From: Dactylosporangium vinaceum
GTDB taxonomy: Bacteria > Actinomycetota > Actinomycetes > Mycobacteriales > Micromonosporaceae
DNA: 64,000 nt
Direction: 5' to 3'
Assembly: GCF_019904175.1 (NCBI RefSeq)
Contig: NZ_CP061913.1
Location: 9,052,001-9,116,000, forward strand
A program made the translations under genes and the position numbers. This document shows positions 51,951 to 60,128 of the stretch, piece after piece; the stretch's first letter is position 1, and each line of letters starts with the position of its first letter. Below the pieces are notes generated by a model that did not search any database, was not told the origin of the DNA, and saw only the letters and a program-made list of their open reading frames with translations.

Positions 51951-53492
51951 TCAGTCCCTCCGGTCGCCGGACGTCAGTTCTGCGGCGAGGCGGCTGCGGT
52001 CCACCTTGCCGCTGGCGTTGACGGGGAACCCGTCGACCCGCAGGTACCGCCCCGGCAGCATGTAGCTGGGCAGCTGCCGCTGGAGCGTCATGGCGACGTC
52101 GGCCTCCTCGACCCCGTCGCCGCAGTAGAGCGCCTGCAGCGCGACGGAGTCGTTGCCGTCGGGCAGCGCGAGCACGACGGCGTCGAGCACGCCGGGGTGC
52201 CCGCGCAGCACCGCTTCGATCTCGGCGAGCTCGATGCGGTAGCCGCTCACCTTGATCTGGTCGTCGATGCGTCCTACGTGGACCCAGGCACCGTCCTCCA
52301 GGCGCACCCGGTCGCCGGTGCGATACCAGTCGGTGGATGCGGGTGTGGGCGCGGTCGATGGGACCGACAAGCCGTCGCGGACGGTGACGAACCGGCCGAC
52401 GTCGTGTGCCGGGTCGAGGTACCCGTCGAACCGTTGCGGGCCGCGTACGCACAGCTCACCGTCGTCGCCGACCCGGCCGTCCTCGGCCAGCGCGATCCCC
52501 TCCAGGTGCGGGTAGGGTCGCCCGATCGGCACGGTGCCGTTGGACGTGCGTGGCCACGCCGCGACCTCGGCGGCCAGCCGGTAGCCGACACAGGTGATGG
52601 TCAGCTCGGTCGGGCCGTAGAGGTTCTCGACAGTGCTGCCGGGCGCGGCGGCGGCCCAGGCGGCGGCCTGGTCGAGGGTGAGCTGCTCGCCGGCGAACAG
52701 GCTCCACCGCAGATCTGGCATGCTGTTCGGGCGCAGCTGACGCATCCGGCGGGCGAGCGAGACGACCGAGGGCACCGAGAACCAGTGCGTGATCCGCTTG
52801 TCGCGGACGAACCGGGCCGGTTGCAGGATCTCGTCCGGTTGCGGCACCACCAGCGTCGCGCCGGCGCTCCACGCGACGAACAGGTCGAACACGGACGGGT
52901 CGAAGGTCAGGTCGAACGTCTGCGAGAGCCGGCACCCCGGGCCGACCGCGTAGCGCTCGACGCAGTGTCGCAAGTAGGGCCCGACGTTGCGGTGCCGGAT
53001 CGGCACCCCCTTCGGCACGCCTGTCGACCCGGAGGTGAACAGCGTGTACGCGACGTCGTCCGGGGTGCCCTGGTAAGGGTCGGCACCGGCGGCGGGCAGG
53101 TCGGCATCCCACCGGTCGCCGACCAGCGGGACCGCGGTACCCACCGTGAGGTCGGTCTGGGCGTGGTCCAGGACCAGCACGTCGACTGTGGACTTCGAGC
53201 AGATCAGCTCGTTGCGCGCCAGGGGGAAACGCGGATTCAACGGCACGACGACGGCACCCAGTCGCAGCGCGGCGAGGTACCCGGCGTAGGCCGCCAGGCT
53301 GCGCGAGGCGAGCAGCCCCACCGCCGTCGGGGGGCCGCCGACCGCCGCGCGCAACCGCGCCGCCAGCCGTTCGCTGACGTCGAGCAGCTCGCGGTAGGAC
53401 AGGGTCCGACCCGCCACCTCGAGTGCCGGCGCGTCCGGCTGGGCCAGGGCCTGGTCTCGGAACCAGGTGTGGAGCGTGCCGTCCGGCGTCAT
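51951..53492 (-). CDS. Free-standing adenylation enzyme (AnaC/PltF-like)
   Basis: The 513-residue AMP-binding enzyme has FTSGSTGVPKG, TFDLTFDPSVFDLFVAW, HWFSVPSVV, ENLYGPTELT, YRTGDRVR and the last Lys motif NASGKVDR. No carrier domain follows. Its pattern resembles stand-alone L-prolyl-carrier ligases such as AnaC and PltF, but the pocket residues I read (D-P-F-S-L-A-L-I-T) are not identical to a known code. It overlaps the C-T-TE gene upstream (ATGA) and presumably loads a carrier in trans. Confidence 0.85.
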   Translation of the reverse strand: MTPDGTLHTWFRDQALAQPDAPALEVAGRTLSYRELLDVSERLAARLRAAVGGPPTAVGLLASRSLAAYAGYLAALRLGAVVVPLNPRFPLARNELICSKSTVDVLVLDHAQTDLTVGTAVPLVGDRWDADLPAAGADPYQGTPDDVAYTLFTSGSTGVPKGVPIRHRNVGPYLRHCVERYAVGPGCRLSQTFDLTFDPSVFDLFVAWSAGATLVVPQPDEILQPARFVRDKRITHWFSVPSVVSLARRMRQLRPNSMPDLRWSLFAGEQLTLDQAAAWAAAAPGSTVENLYGPTELTITCVGYRLAAEVAAWPRTSNGTVPIGRPYPHLEGIALAEDGRVGDDGELCVRGPQRFDGYLDPAHDVGRFVTVRDGLSVPSTAPTPASTDWYRTGDRVRLEDGAWVHVGRIDDQIKVSGYRIELAEIEAVLRGHPGVLDAVVLALPDGNDSVALQALYCGDGVEEADVAMTLQRQLPSYMLPGRYLRVDGFPVNASGKVDRSRLAAELTSGDRRD

Positions 53493-55888
53493 CGGGTCGC
53501 CGCCGTCAGCCGCTGCAACGCCTCGGCGACCTGCCCGGTGAAGGGCGCCCGCAGCACGCCGTGGTGGTCGGCCGCCACCCGCAGGATGTCCGGTGGCCGC
53601 CGCAGCCGCTGCGCCCACTCGTCGAGCTGCACATCGAGCAGCCCCGCCCCGACGACGAGCGCCGGCGCGTCGACCTGCTCGGTCGTGACGAAGGACGCCA
53701 CGGCGACGGCGTGGCGGTGGTACGTGGCCCAACGTTCGAGAAGCACCGCGGTGGGCACGGGCTGCCCGGCGGCGGACAGGTAGGCGGCGAGCGCCCGCAG
53801 CGCGAGATCCGCGTCGGGCTCGTCGTCGCCCGTGCTGGGTGCCGGCCCGGTGAGCTCCACCGCGCGCAGTACTCCGGTGATGAACGCGTCGAGCCGGAGC
53901 CGGTCGATGTCGGCCGGGATCTCGTACCCCACCGGCGGCGTGGAGTCCAGCAGCAGCAACGCGGGCGCCTCAGCGCCGTACCCGGTGGCCATCGCGAACG
54001 CGATCTGGCCGCCCATCGACCAGCCGCCGAGCACGTCCGGCCGGGCGCCGGTGGCGTCGAGGTCGGTGCGGTAGCGGGCCGCCATCGCCGGCACCGATTC
54101 GTGCGGCTCACGCTCCTGCGACAGGGTGACCCGCCAGTCGGCCGGCAACGCGGCCAGCAGGTCGCGGTAGTCCTGCACCGCGCCACCGGCCCCGTGTACG
54201 AGGTGCAGGTGCGGTCCGGTGCCGGGGCGCAGCAGCACGACGGTGCTGTTCGCCGGAGTCGTCTCCGCGGTGCCCGACTCGAGCTGAGCGACGGCCCGGC
54301 GGGGTGACGGCTCGGCGAGCCAGGTCACCACGTCCAGCGGCGTGCCGGCCTCGGCCTCGACGGCGGCGGCCAGCTCCAGCACCTTGAGCGATCGGCCGCC
54401 GGCCGCGAAGAAGTCCTCGTCCGGTCCGCGCGGTGGCGCGCCGAGCACCTGCGTCCACGCCCGCGCCACCTGGGTCATGGCCGCCGACGCGGGCAGCTCC
54501 TCGGTGTCTGGCGCGGCCTGGCGGTGGTCGAGATAGCCCGCCGTGGCCCGGGTCTGGACCGGTAGCGAACCCACCAACCGGTCCGGGTCCGCGCCACCCG
54601 CGGCGAACACCGCGTCGAGGTCGTGCAGCAGCCGCAGCACGGTCTGCTCGTCGTAGCGCCCGGTGTTGTACTCGATCTCCATCAGCAGGGTGCCGTCGTC
54701 GTCGAGCAGGCCGAGCCCGATGTCCGCCCGCGCCGCACGGTTGGGCGTGGGGTGGACCGTCATGGCCACGTCCCCTATGGACAGTCCGCGGCCGATGGGG
54801 CCCAGGTAGTTCAGCAGCAGGGGAACCGACTCGCGGAGCATCGTCTGGGTGTCGTCGCTGAGCGCCGCGAACACGACCGGGTAGGGCACCGCCTGGTGTA
54901 CCAGCATCTCCCAGCCGGCGTCGCGGGCTCGGCCCACCACGTCGCCGATGGTGTCCCCCGGCGAGACAGTGGCCCGGGCGACACACAGGTTCGCGAGGTA
55001 CCCGACGAGCTGCTGGTCGCGCGGACCGTTCCGGTTGGCGGCCACCACCCCCACCGAGATGTCCGCGTCGGCGTGCGGCGCGCAGGCCCGGGCCAGGACG
55101 ATCTGCACCCCGGCGAGCACCACGGCGAACGGCGTGGCGAACATGCTCTTCGCGAGCGCGGCGATGCCGTCGGCGGCCTCGCCGCTGAACGCGTACCGCA
55201 GCATCGCCCCAGCGGCACCGGTGCTCGCGTACCGCTGCCGGTCCGCCACCACCGTCGTGGCGGTCGCGCCCTCGAGCACCTTGCGCCAGTGCTGCAGGCT
55301 GTCCTGCCACCGCCCGTCGTCCCGGGCCTGCGCCACCTCGCGGGCGTACACCGAGAACGGCACCGGCGGCTCGGCCGGCCACGGCGGCGCCTCGCCGCGC
55401 AGGGCCGCGGCGTAGGCCACGGACAGGTCGGCGACGAGCAGCTGGATCGCCCAGCCGTCGGCCACGACGTGGTGCACGGTCAGCACCAGCTCGTGCTCGT
55501 CGCCGACCCGGACCATCGTGAGCCGGGCGAGCGGCGCCTCGTCGAGCGCCGTGGTCCGTTCCTGCAACTCCTCCGCGATCAGCCGCAGCAGCACGCCGAC
55601 CGGTACCGAGCCCGGGTCGTCGAGTGTCACGAGCTGGACCCGGGCGGTGGCCTGCGGCACGACGATGAGGGTCACCACGTCGTTGTGCCGCGCCACCCGG
55701 GTCCGCAGCGCCTCGTGCCGGTTCACCAGCTGCTGCCACGCGGTCCGCAACGCGTCAGCGTCGAGCGGTGCTGCGCACCCGAGCCGCCAGGTGATGTTGT
55801 AGACCGACTTGTTCCTGGCCCGCTGGTGCACCCACCACAGCGCCTCCTGCATGGGCGTCGCGGGGACGGTGAAGGGTTCTGTGGTCAC
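53489..55888 (-). CDS. NRPS C-T-TE termination protein
   Basis: The 799-residue protein has a condensation domain (about 1-430; HHVVADG intact near residue 140), a carrier domain (DEDFFAAGGRSLKVLEL, Ser near 498) and a type I thioesterase (LVHGAGGAVQDY, GGWSMGG near 621, final DHHGVLR). It should accept a chain onto its own carrier and release it by hydrolysis or cyclisation. It lacks an adenylation domain, so a free A enzyme on either side must load the carrier. AGGGAG precedes the GTG start. Confidence 0.9.
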   Translation of the reverse strand: MTTEPFTVPATPMQEALWWVHQRARNKSVYNITWRLGCAAPLDADALRTAWQQLVNRHEALRTRVARHNDVVTLIVVPQATARVQLVTLDDPGSVPVGVLLRLIAEELQERTTALDEAPLARLTMVRVGDEHELVLTVHHVVADGWAIQLLVADLSVAYAAALRGEAPPWPAEPPVPFSVYAREVAQARDDGRWQDSLQHWRKVLEGATATTVVADRQRYASTGAAGAMLRYAFSGEAADGIAALAKSMFATPFAVVLAGVQIVLARACAPHADADISVGVVAANRNGPRDQQLVGYLANLCVARATVSPGDTIGDVVGRARDAGWEMLVHQAVPYPVVFAALSDDTQTMLRESVPLLLNYLGPIGRGLSIGDVAMTVHPTPNRAARADIGLGLLDDDGTLLMEIEYNTGRYDEQTVLRLLHDLDAVFAAGGADPDRLVGSLPVQTRATAGYLDHRQAAPDTEELPASAAMTQVARAWTQVLGAPPRGPDEDFFAAGGRSLKVLELAAAVEAEAGTPLDVVTWLAEPSPRRAVAQLESGTAETTPANSTVVLLRPGTGPHLHLVHGAGGAVQDYRDLLAALPADWRVTLSQEREPHESVPAMAARYRTDLDATGARPDVLGGWSMGGQIAFAMATGYGAEAPALLLLDSTPPVGYEIPADIDRLRLDAFITGVLRAVELTGPAPSTGDDEPDADLALRALAAYLSAAGQPVPTAVLLERWATYHRHAVAVASFVTTEQVDAPALVVGAGLLDVQLDEWAQRLRRPPDILRVAADHHGVLRAPFTGQVAEALQRLTAATR

Positions 55889-55924
55889 GGCAAAGCGCTC
55901 CCTGTCTGCGGTGGGCCCGGCAGC

Positions 55925-57496
55925 TCAGCCGGCGGCGGCGGTGACGAGGTCGTCGGCGAGGCGCCGGCGGTCGACCTTGCCGGAGGTGGTGAGCGGGATC
56001 ACGCCCCGGTGGTGGAATGCACGCGGCCGCATGTAGAGCGGCAGCTCGGCCAGCAGGTGGTGGAAGTCGGCGTCGGGCACCGGCGTGCCGGTGTAGACGG
56101 TGTGCAGGTCGACCTCGCCGTCGGGGGCCTTGACGGTCACCACGACGACGTCGCCGACCGCCGGGTGGCGGCGCAGCGTCGACTCGATCTCGCCGAGCTC
56201 GACCCGGTTGCCCCGGATCTTGACCTGCCCGTCGATGCGTCCCAGGTGGACGAGCTCGCCGTCCTCGACCCGGATCCGGTCGCCGGTGCGATACCAGTGC
56301 GCGGCGGTGAGCGGTTCGCTGCCGTCGTAGAGCGTCGCCCGGCCGCCGGGCTCGTAGCTCACGAACCGTCCCCGGTTCTCCGCGGCGTCCAGGTATCCGG
56401 GGAACCGCTGTCCACCTCGGACACACAGCTCCCCGTCGGCCCCCGGCAGCAGGTTGTCGTCGAGCAGCACGTATTCGAGGTGCGGGAACGGGTGCCCGAT
56501 CGGCAGCGCCCCGGTGGAGGTCACCGGCCAGTCGGCCCGGTCGCGCGGGAGCCGGTACAACGTCATGATCACCGTGGTTTCGGTGGGGCCGTAGCCGTGG
56601 TAGACGGACCCGTTGGGCGCCGCGGCGGCCCACGCCTCGGCCTGCGCCACGGTGAGCGACTCGCCGCCGAACATGCCGTGCAGCAACGTCGGCATGCTCC
56701 CGGGCGGCAGGGCCCGCAGCCGGGTGGCGAACGAGATCAGCGACGGCACCGACATCCAGTGCGTCAACCGCTTGTCGTTGATGAACCGCACCGGCGTGTA
56801 CGTCTCACTCTGCTGAGCGACGCACAGGGCCGCGCCCGCGCCCCAGGCGCTGAAAATTTCCAGGATCGAGCCGTCGAAGGAGATCTCCATCGTCTGACCG
56901 ACCCGGCTGTCCGGACCGACCTGACCACGCACCACGATGTCGGTGATGAACGACGACACGTTGCCGTGCGTCGTCGGCACCCCCTTGGGGCGGCCGGTGG
57001 TCCCGCTCGTGAAGATGATGTAGGCGATGTCGTCCGGACCGCGGACCACCCGGGGTGGCACCGGGACGTCGGCGCCCCGGTCCAGCAGCGGCAGCCACCG
57101 GTCTCCGGTCAGGTCCAGCACCGGGATGCCAGAAGTTTCGCGGTACTCGGCCAGGCCGGCGCCCGACGTGTCGTCGATGACGGTGAGGTCGAGGCCCGCG
57201 GTCTCGGTGACCGTCACCATCCGCACGGCCGGCGCGGCCGGGTTCAGCGGCACGGACGCGGCGCCGAGCCGCTGTGCCGCGAGGTAGGCGATGTAGCTGA
57301 CGAGGCTGCGCGAGGTGAGCAGGCCGACCCGGACCGGGTTGTGGCCGAGCACCTGGTGCATCCGCGCCGACATCTGCTCGACCGCGGCCTTCAGCTCGGT
57401 GTACGTCAGCTCGGTCCCGCCGACGTCGAGCGCGACGCCGTGGGGGTTGGCCTCCGCCGAGGCCAGGAACCAGTCGTAGAGCGTGCGGTCGGTCAT
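55925..57496 (-). CDS. Free-standing adenylation enzyme
   Basis: The 523-residue AMP-binding enzyme has FTSGTTGRPKGVPTTHGN, MEISFDGSILEIFSAWGAG, HWMSVPSLIS, YHGYGPTETT, YRTGDRIR, GRIDGQVKIRGNRVELGEIE and TTSGKVDR. Pocket residues read by eye are D-G-L-S-M-G-G-V-I, for which I know no match; small glycine positions would allow a bulky side chain. It overlaps the PPTase gene (ATGA) and is 36 nt before the C-T-TE gene. Similar size and architecture to the other free A enzyme but clearly divergent. Confidence 0.85.
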   Translation of the reverse strand: MTDRTLYDWFLASAEANPHGVALDVGGTELTYTELKAAVEQMSARMHQVLGHNPVRVGLLTSRSLVSYIAYLAAQRLGAASVPLNPAAPAVRMVTVTETAGLDLTVIDDTSGAGLAEYRETSGIPVLDLTGDRWLPLLDRGADVPVPPRVVRGPDDIAYIIFTSGTTGRPKGVPTTHGNVSSFITDIVVRGQVGPDSRVGQTMEISFDGSILEIFSAWGAGAALCVAQQSETYTPVRFINDKRLTHWMSVPSLISFATRLRALPPGSMPTLLHGMFGGESLTVAQAEAWAAAAPNGSVYHGYGPTETTVIMTLYRLPRDRADWPVTSTGALPIGHPFPHLEYVLLDDNLLPGADGELCVRGGQRFPGYLDAAENRGRFVSYEPGGRATLYDGSEPLTAAHWYRTGDRIRVEDGELVHLGRIDGQVKIRGNRVELGEIESTLRRHPAVGDVVVVTVKAPDGEVDLHTVYTGTPVPDADFHHLLAELPLYMRPRAFHHRGVIPLTTSGKVDRRRLADDLVTAAAG

Positions 57497-58152
57497 CGGT
57501 TCTCCCTTTCCGAGGTACTTCGTTCGGCAGATGCTGTGTCCTGGAGGGGTCGGTGGGCGCAGCTCAACGGCGGCCCGGCGCGGTCGCGCAGGCTGTGCCA
57601 CCGGTAGCCGCGCCAGGTGCCGTGGTGCCCGTCGACCGGGACCGGAACGGTCCACGGCCGGCCGGCGAGGCCGGTGCCCTCGGCCTTGACGCACGCCTCC
57701 TGAACCGTCCAGATCCAGGCGAACGCGAGGTCACGATCCAAAGTGGGCAGCGCATCGAGCACCCGCGCCGCGTCGGGGGTGCAGCAGCGCCTGATCAACG
57801 CCGGTGTGACAGGCGCGGGCAGCTGCACGTCGACGCCGACCGCGGCGTCCACGCCGACCGCCACCGCGACCCAGCCGCCGTCGTGCGACAGGCTCACCCC
57901 GAGGTCGGGCCGGTCCGGCAGGTAGGGCCGTCCGTTGTCGGTGGCCGCCACCGGCAGCGCAGCGGCGGCCGGACCGGCCACCTGGGCGAGCAGGCCGCGC
58001 AGGAGCGCCCGGGCGGCCAGCGACTGGGCGGCACGGGCGGCCGCCGGATCGTGGCCGCCGGCCGCAGTGTCGCCGGCCCGGGCGATCGCCACGTGGATGC
58101 CGGGCGCCACGGAATGGCTCGCCGCCGGCCGTCCGTCAAGCAGCGTCCTCAT
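57493..58152 (-). CDS. Sfp-type 4'-phosphopantetheinyl transferase
   Basis: The 219-residue enzyme activates carrier domains. Motifs are SLSHDGGWVAVAV (87-99), GVDVQLP (Asp108, Mg-binding) and WTVQEACVKAEGTG (149-160, the W-x-x-KEA-like motif with Glu152 and Lys156). The KE of the usual motif is QE, a common variant. A dedicated PPTase within the operon should load the free carrier, the BtrH-fused carrier and the NRPS carriers. It overlaps genes on both sides. Confidence 0.9.
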   Translation of the reverse strand: MRTLLDGRPAASHSVAPGIHVAIARAGDTAAGGHDPAAARAAQSLAARALLRGLLAQVAGPAAAALPVAATDNGRPYLPDRPDLGVSLSHDGGWVAVAVGVDAAVGVDVQLPAPVTPALIRRCCTPDAARVLDALPTLDRDLAFAWIWTVQEACVKAEGTGLAGRPWTVPVPVDGHHGTWRGYRWHSLRDRAGPPLSCAHRPLQDTASAERSTSERENR

Positions 58153-59381
58153 CGCGGGGATCCGGCGGGCGACCCGGCGACGCGGGCGAACGCGGCGCAC
58201 AGCGAGTCCACGTCCCGCAGGCTCGCGGGACCGAAGTCATCGGGGCCGAGCTCGACGCCGAGCCGGGCCTCGACCCGCTCGATCACGTCGACGAGCCGGA
58301 AGGAGTTGAAGTTGGGCAGGTCCCGCAGCAGGCCGCCGGTGGTGGCGCCGGCCGGGAGCCGCAGCACGGCGGCGAGCGCCTCGACGACCGCGAGCCGCAC
58401 CCCGGGAACCTCGTGGGCCGCGGGCCCGGGCCCCGAGGCGGTGGGCGCAGGCCGGACGGTCGTGGCGTCGGCCAGGCGGGCCGCGAGGGCCACGTCGCCG
58501 TGCAGCAGCCCGGCCAGGTGGTCGACGAGGAGCGCCGCCGGGCCGCCGCGTGCGGCCGCTACGAAGACGCGGGTGGCCAGGTCCCGCCAGGACTGTGCGT
58601 GGGCCTCGGCGTCCGACAACGCGTCCGGCGTGAGGTCCGCCGCCGCCGCGAGCCAGGCCGCGTGCAACGCCCGGGACCGGCTGAGCGTCCAGGTGTCCAG
58701 GACCAGCCGGTCGACCCCGGCAGCACCGCTGACGGCGGCGAGGTAGCGGTCGATCGCCGGCCGCCCGTCGGTCAACGCCCGGGCGTTGGCCGCGAGCACC
58801 GCCCGGACGTCGAGGCGCGGCCGGTCCCCGGACTCGAGGACGACAACTGTCGCGGCTCGCACTGTCGCGTCGAACCGGGCCGCGGGCAGCCGCCACACCC
58901 CCGGCCGGGCCGGGCCCCACCGGGTGTCGTCATGGTAGGCATCGACGACCGTTACCGCCGCGCCCACCCCGGCGACGAGGAAGCCGTGCCGCAGGTGCTG
59001 ACGCTCGACGAACGGCAGCCACCCCATCGTGTACGCGTCGGCCACGACGTAGAGCGGCGCGCCGCCACCGGCGCCGGCCAGGTCCCGGATCGCGGGCCCG
59101 TCGAGCCCGTCGTGCCGTGCCACGGCCCGCAGGCCGAGCAGCTCCGCCGCCTCGGCGAGCCGCTGCTCCAGCGACGCCTCGACCGACGGCTGTCCTGCGG
59201 CGTCGGCGAGCGTCGCGAACCGCAGCGGCGCACCGAGGTCGAGGTGGCTGCCGGCACCGTGCCACAGGTCGGCGAGGGCGGCGACGCCGGTCTGCAGGCA
59301 GTCCAGCGCGTCGGCGCGCAGCCCGGCGACGACCGGTGACCATACTGCGCTGCGGGTCGGGATGGGTGCGAGGTGTACCAC
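58149..59381 (-). CDS. BtrH-like papain-fold acyltransferase fused to a carrier domain
   Basis: The N-terminal ~200 residues match the BtrH_N plan: DCLQTG with candidate nucleophile Cys28, then PLYVVADAYTMGWLPF (Asp115) and RHGFLVAGVGAAVTVVDAY (His132, Asp147) as His/Asp partners. In butirosin biosynthesis BtrH moves an aminoacyl group from a carrier to an amine. The middle third (210-310) is helical. The C-terminus has a carrier fold with LPNFNSFRLVDVIERVEARLG, the Ser near 358 taking phosphopantetheine. Enzyme and carrier in one chain is unusual; the family call is by eye. Confidence 0.7.
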   Translation of the reverse strand: MVHLAPIPTRSAVWSPVVAGLRADALDCLQTGVAALADLWHGAGSHLDLGAPLRFATLADAAGQPSVEASLEQRLAEAAELLGLRAVARHDGLDGPAIRDLAGAGGGAPLYVVADAYTMGWLPFVERQHLRHGFLVAGVGAAVTVVDAYHDDTRWGPARPGVWRLPAARFDATVRAATVVVLESGDRPRLDVRAVLAANARALTDGRPAIDRYLAAVSGAAGVDRLVLDTWTLSRSRALHAAWLAAAADLTPDALSDAEAHAQSWRDLATRVFVAAARGGPAALLVDHLAGLLHGDVALAARLADATTVRPAPTASGPGPAAHEVPGVRLAVVEALAAVLRLPAGATTGGLLRDLPNFNSFRLVDVIERVEARLGVELGPDDFGPASLRDVDSLCAAFARVAGSPAGSPR

Positions 59382-59384
59382 GGG

Positions 59385-60128
59385 TCAGCTCACTTCCGCG
59401 CGGCCCGCCGCGTCAAGCGCGAGGAAACCGTCGAGCGCACCGGTCAGTTGCGCCAGGTGCTCCGGGTCGAAGACCGCGTAGTGGCCGGCGTCCAGCCGGT
59501 CCTCGCGGAGGTCGGCGGCGAGCATCCGCCACCTGCGTACGGCGGCGGGCCGCACGTCGGTGCTGTCGTCCTGGCACATCAGCAGCAGGACCCGGCCGGC
59601 GTAGGTGCGCTGGGCCGAATAGCCGGCCAAGGCGTCGCCATGCGCGCGGAACGCGCTGCGGACCCGCTCGCGGGTGCGCGGATCGGGCCGGGGCCCGAGC
59701 ATCGCCACGATCTGCTCTCTGACCAGCGCGTCCGCCTCCACGTCGGACACCCGGGGCAGCGGTGAGCTGTCCACGATGACGAGGTCGGGCCGATGCCCGT
59801 CGCCGGCGAGCCGCACGCACATCTCCCACGCCACGGCACCGCCCAACGACCAGCCGAGCACGAGCCGCGGCACGATCGCGGGGCGACCGGCCGGGGCGAG
59901 CGCTCGAAGCGCCGAGTCGGCCATCACGGCGATGTCGTCCTCCGGCTCCTCGCCCTCGACGAGCCCCGCGCCGCGGACCGCGAACACGTTGTAGAACCTC
60001 CCGAGATGCCCGGCGAGCCGCAGGTAGGGGTTGATCCCGCCACCGGCGCCGGGGAGCAGCACGCAGGCCGGCCGATCACCCCGGCGCACCAGCGGCACGA
60101 GCCGCCCCATGTCGACGGCCGCGCTCAC
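59385..60128 (-). CDS. Type II thioesterase
   Basis: The 247-residue alpha/beta-hydrolase has VLLPGAGGGINPYLRLAGHLG, nucleophile motif GWSLGG (about residue 95) and a final DAGHYAVFDP with the catalytic His. It resembles type II thioesterases that clear mis-primed carriers, and could instead offload an intermediate. It overlaps the first C-A-T gene by 4 nt (GTGA), so the two are co-translated. Confidence 0.88.
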   Translation of the reverse strand: MSAAVDMGRLVPLVRRGDRPACVLLPGAGGGINPYLRLAGHLGRFYNVFAVRGAGLVEGEEPEDDIAVMADSALRALAPAGRPAIVPRLVLGWSLGGAVAWEMCVRLAGDGHRPDLVIVDSSPLPRVSDVEADALVREQIVAMLGPRPDPRTRERVRSAFRAHGDALAGYSAQRTYAGRVLLLMCQDDSTDVRPAAVRRWRMLAADLREDRLDAGHYAVFDPEHLAQLTGALDGFLALDAAGRAEVS

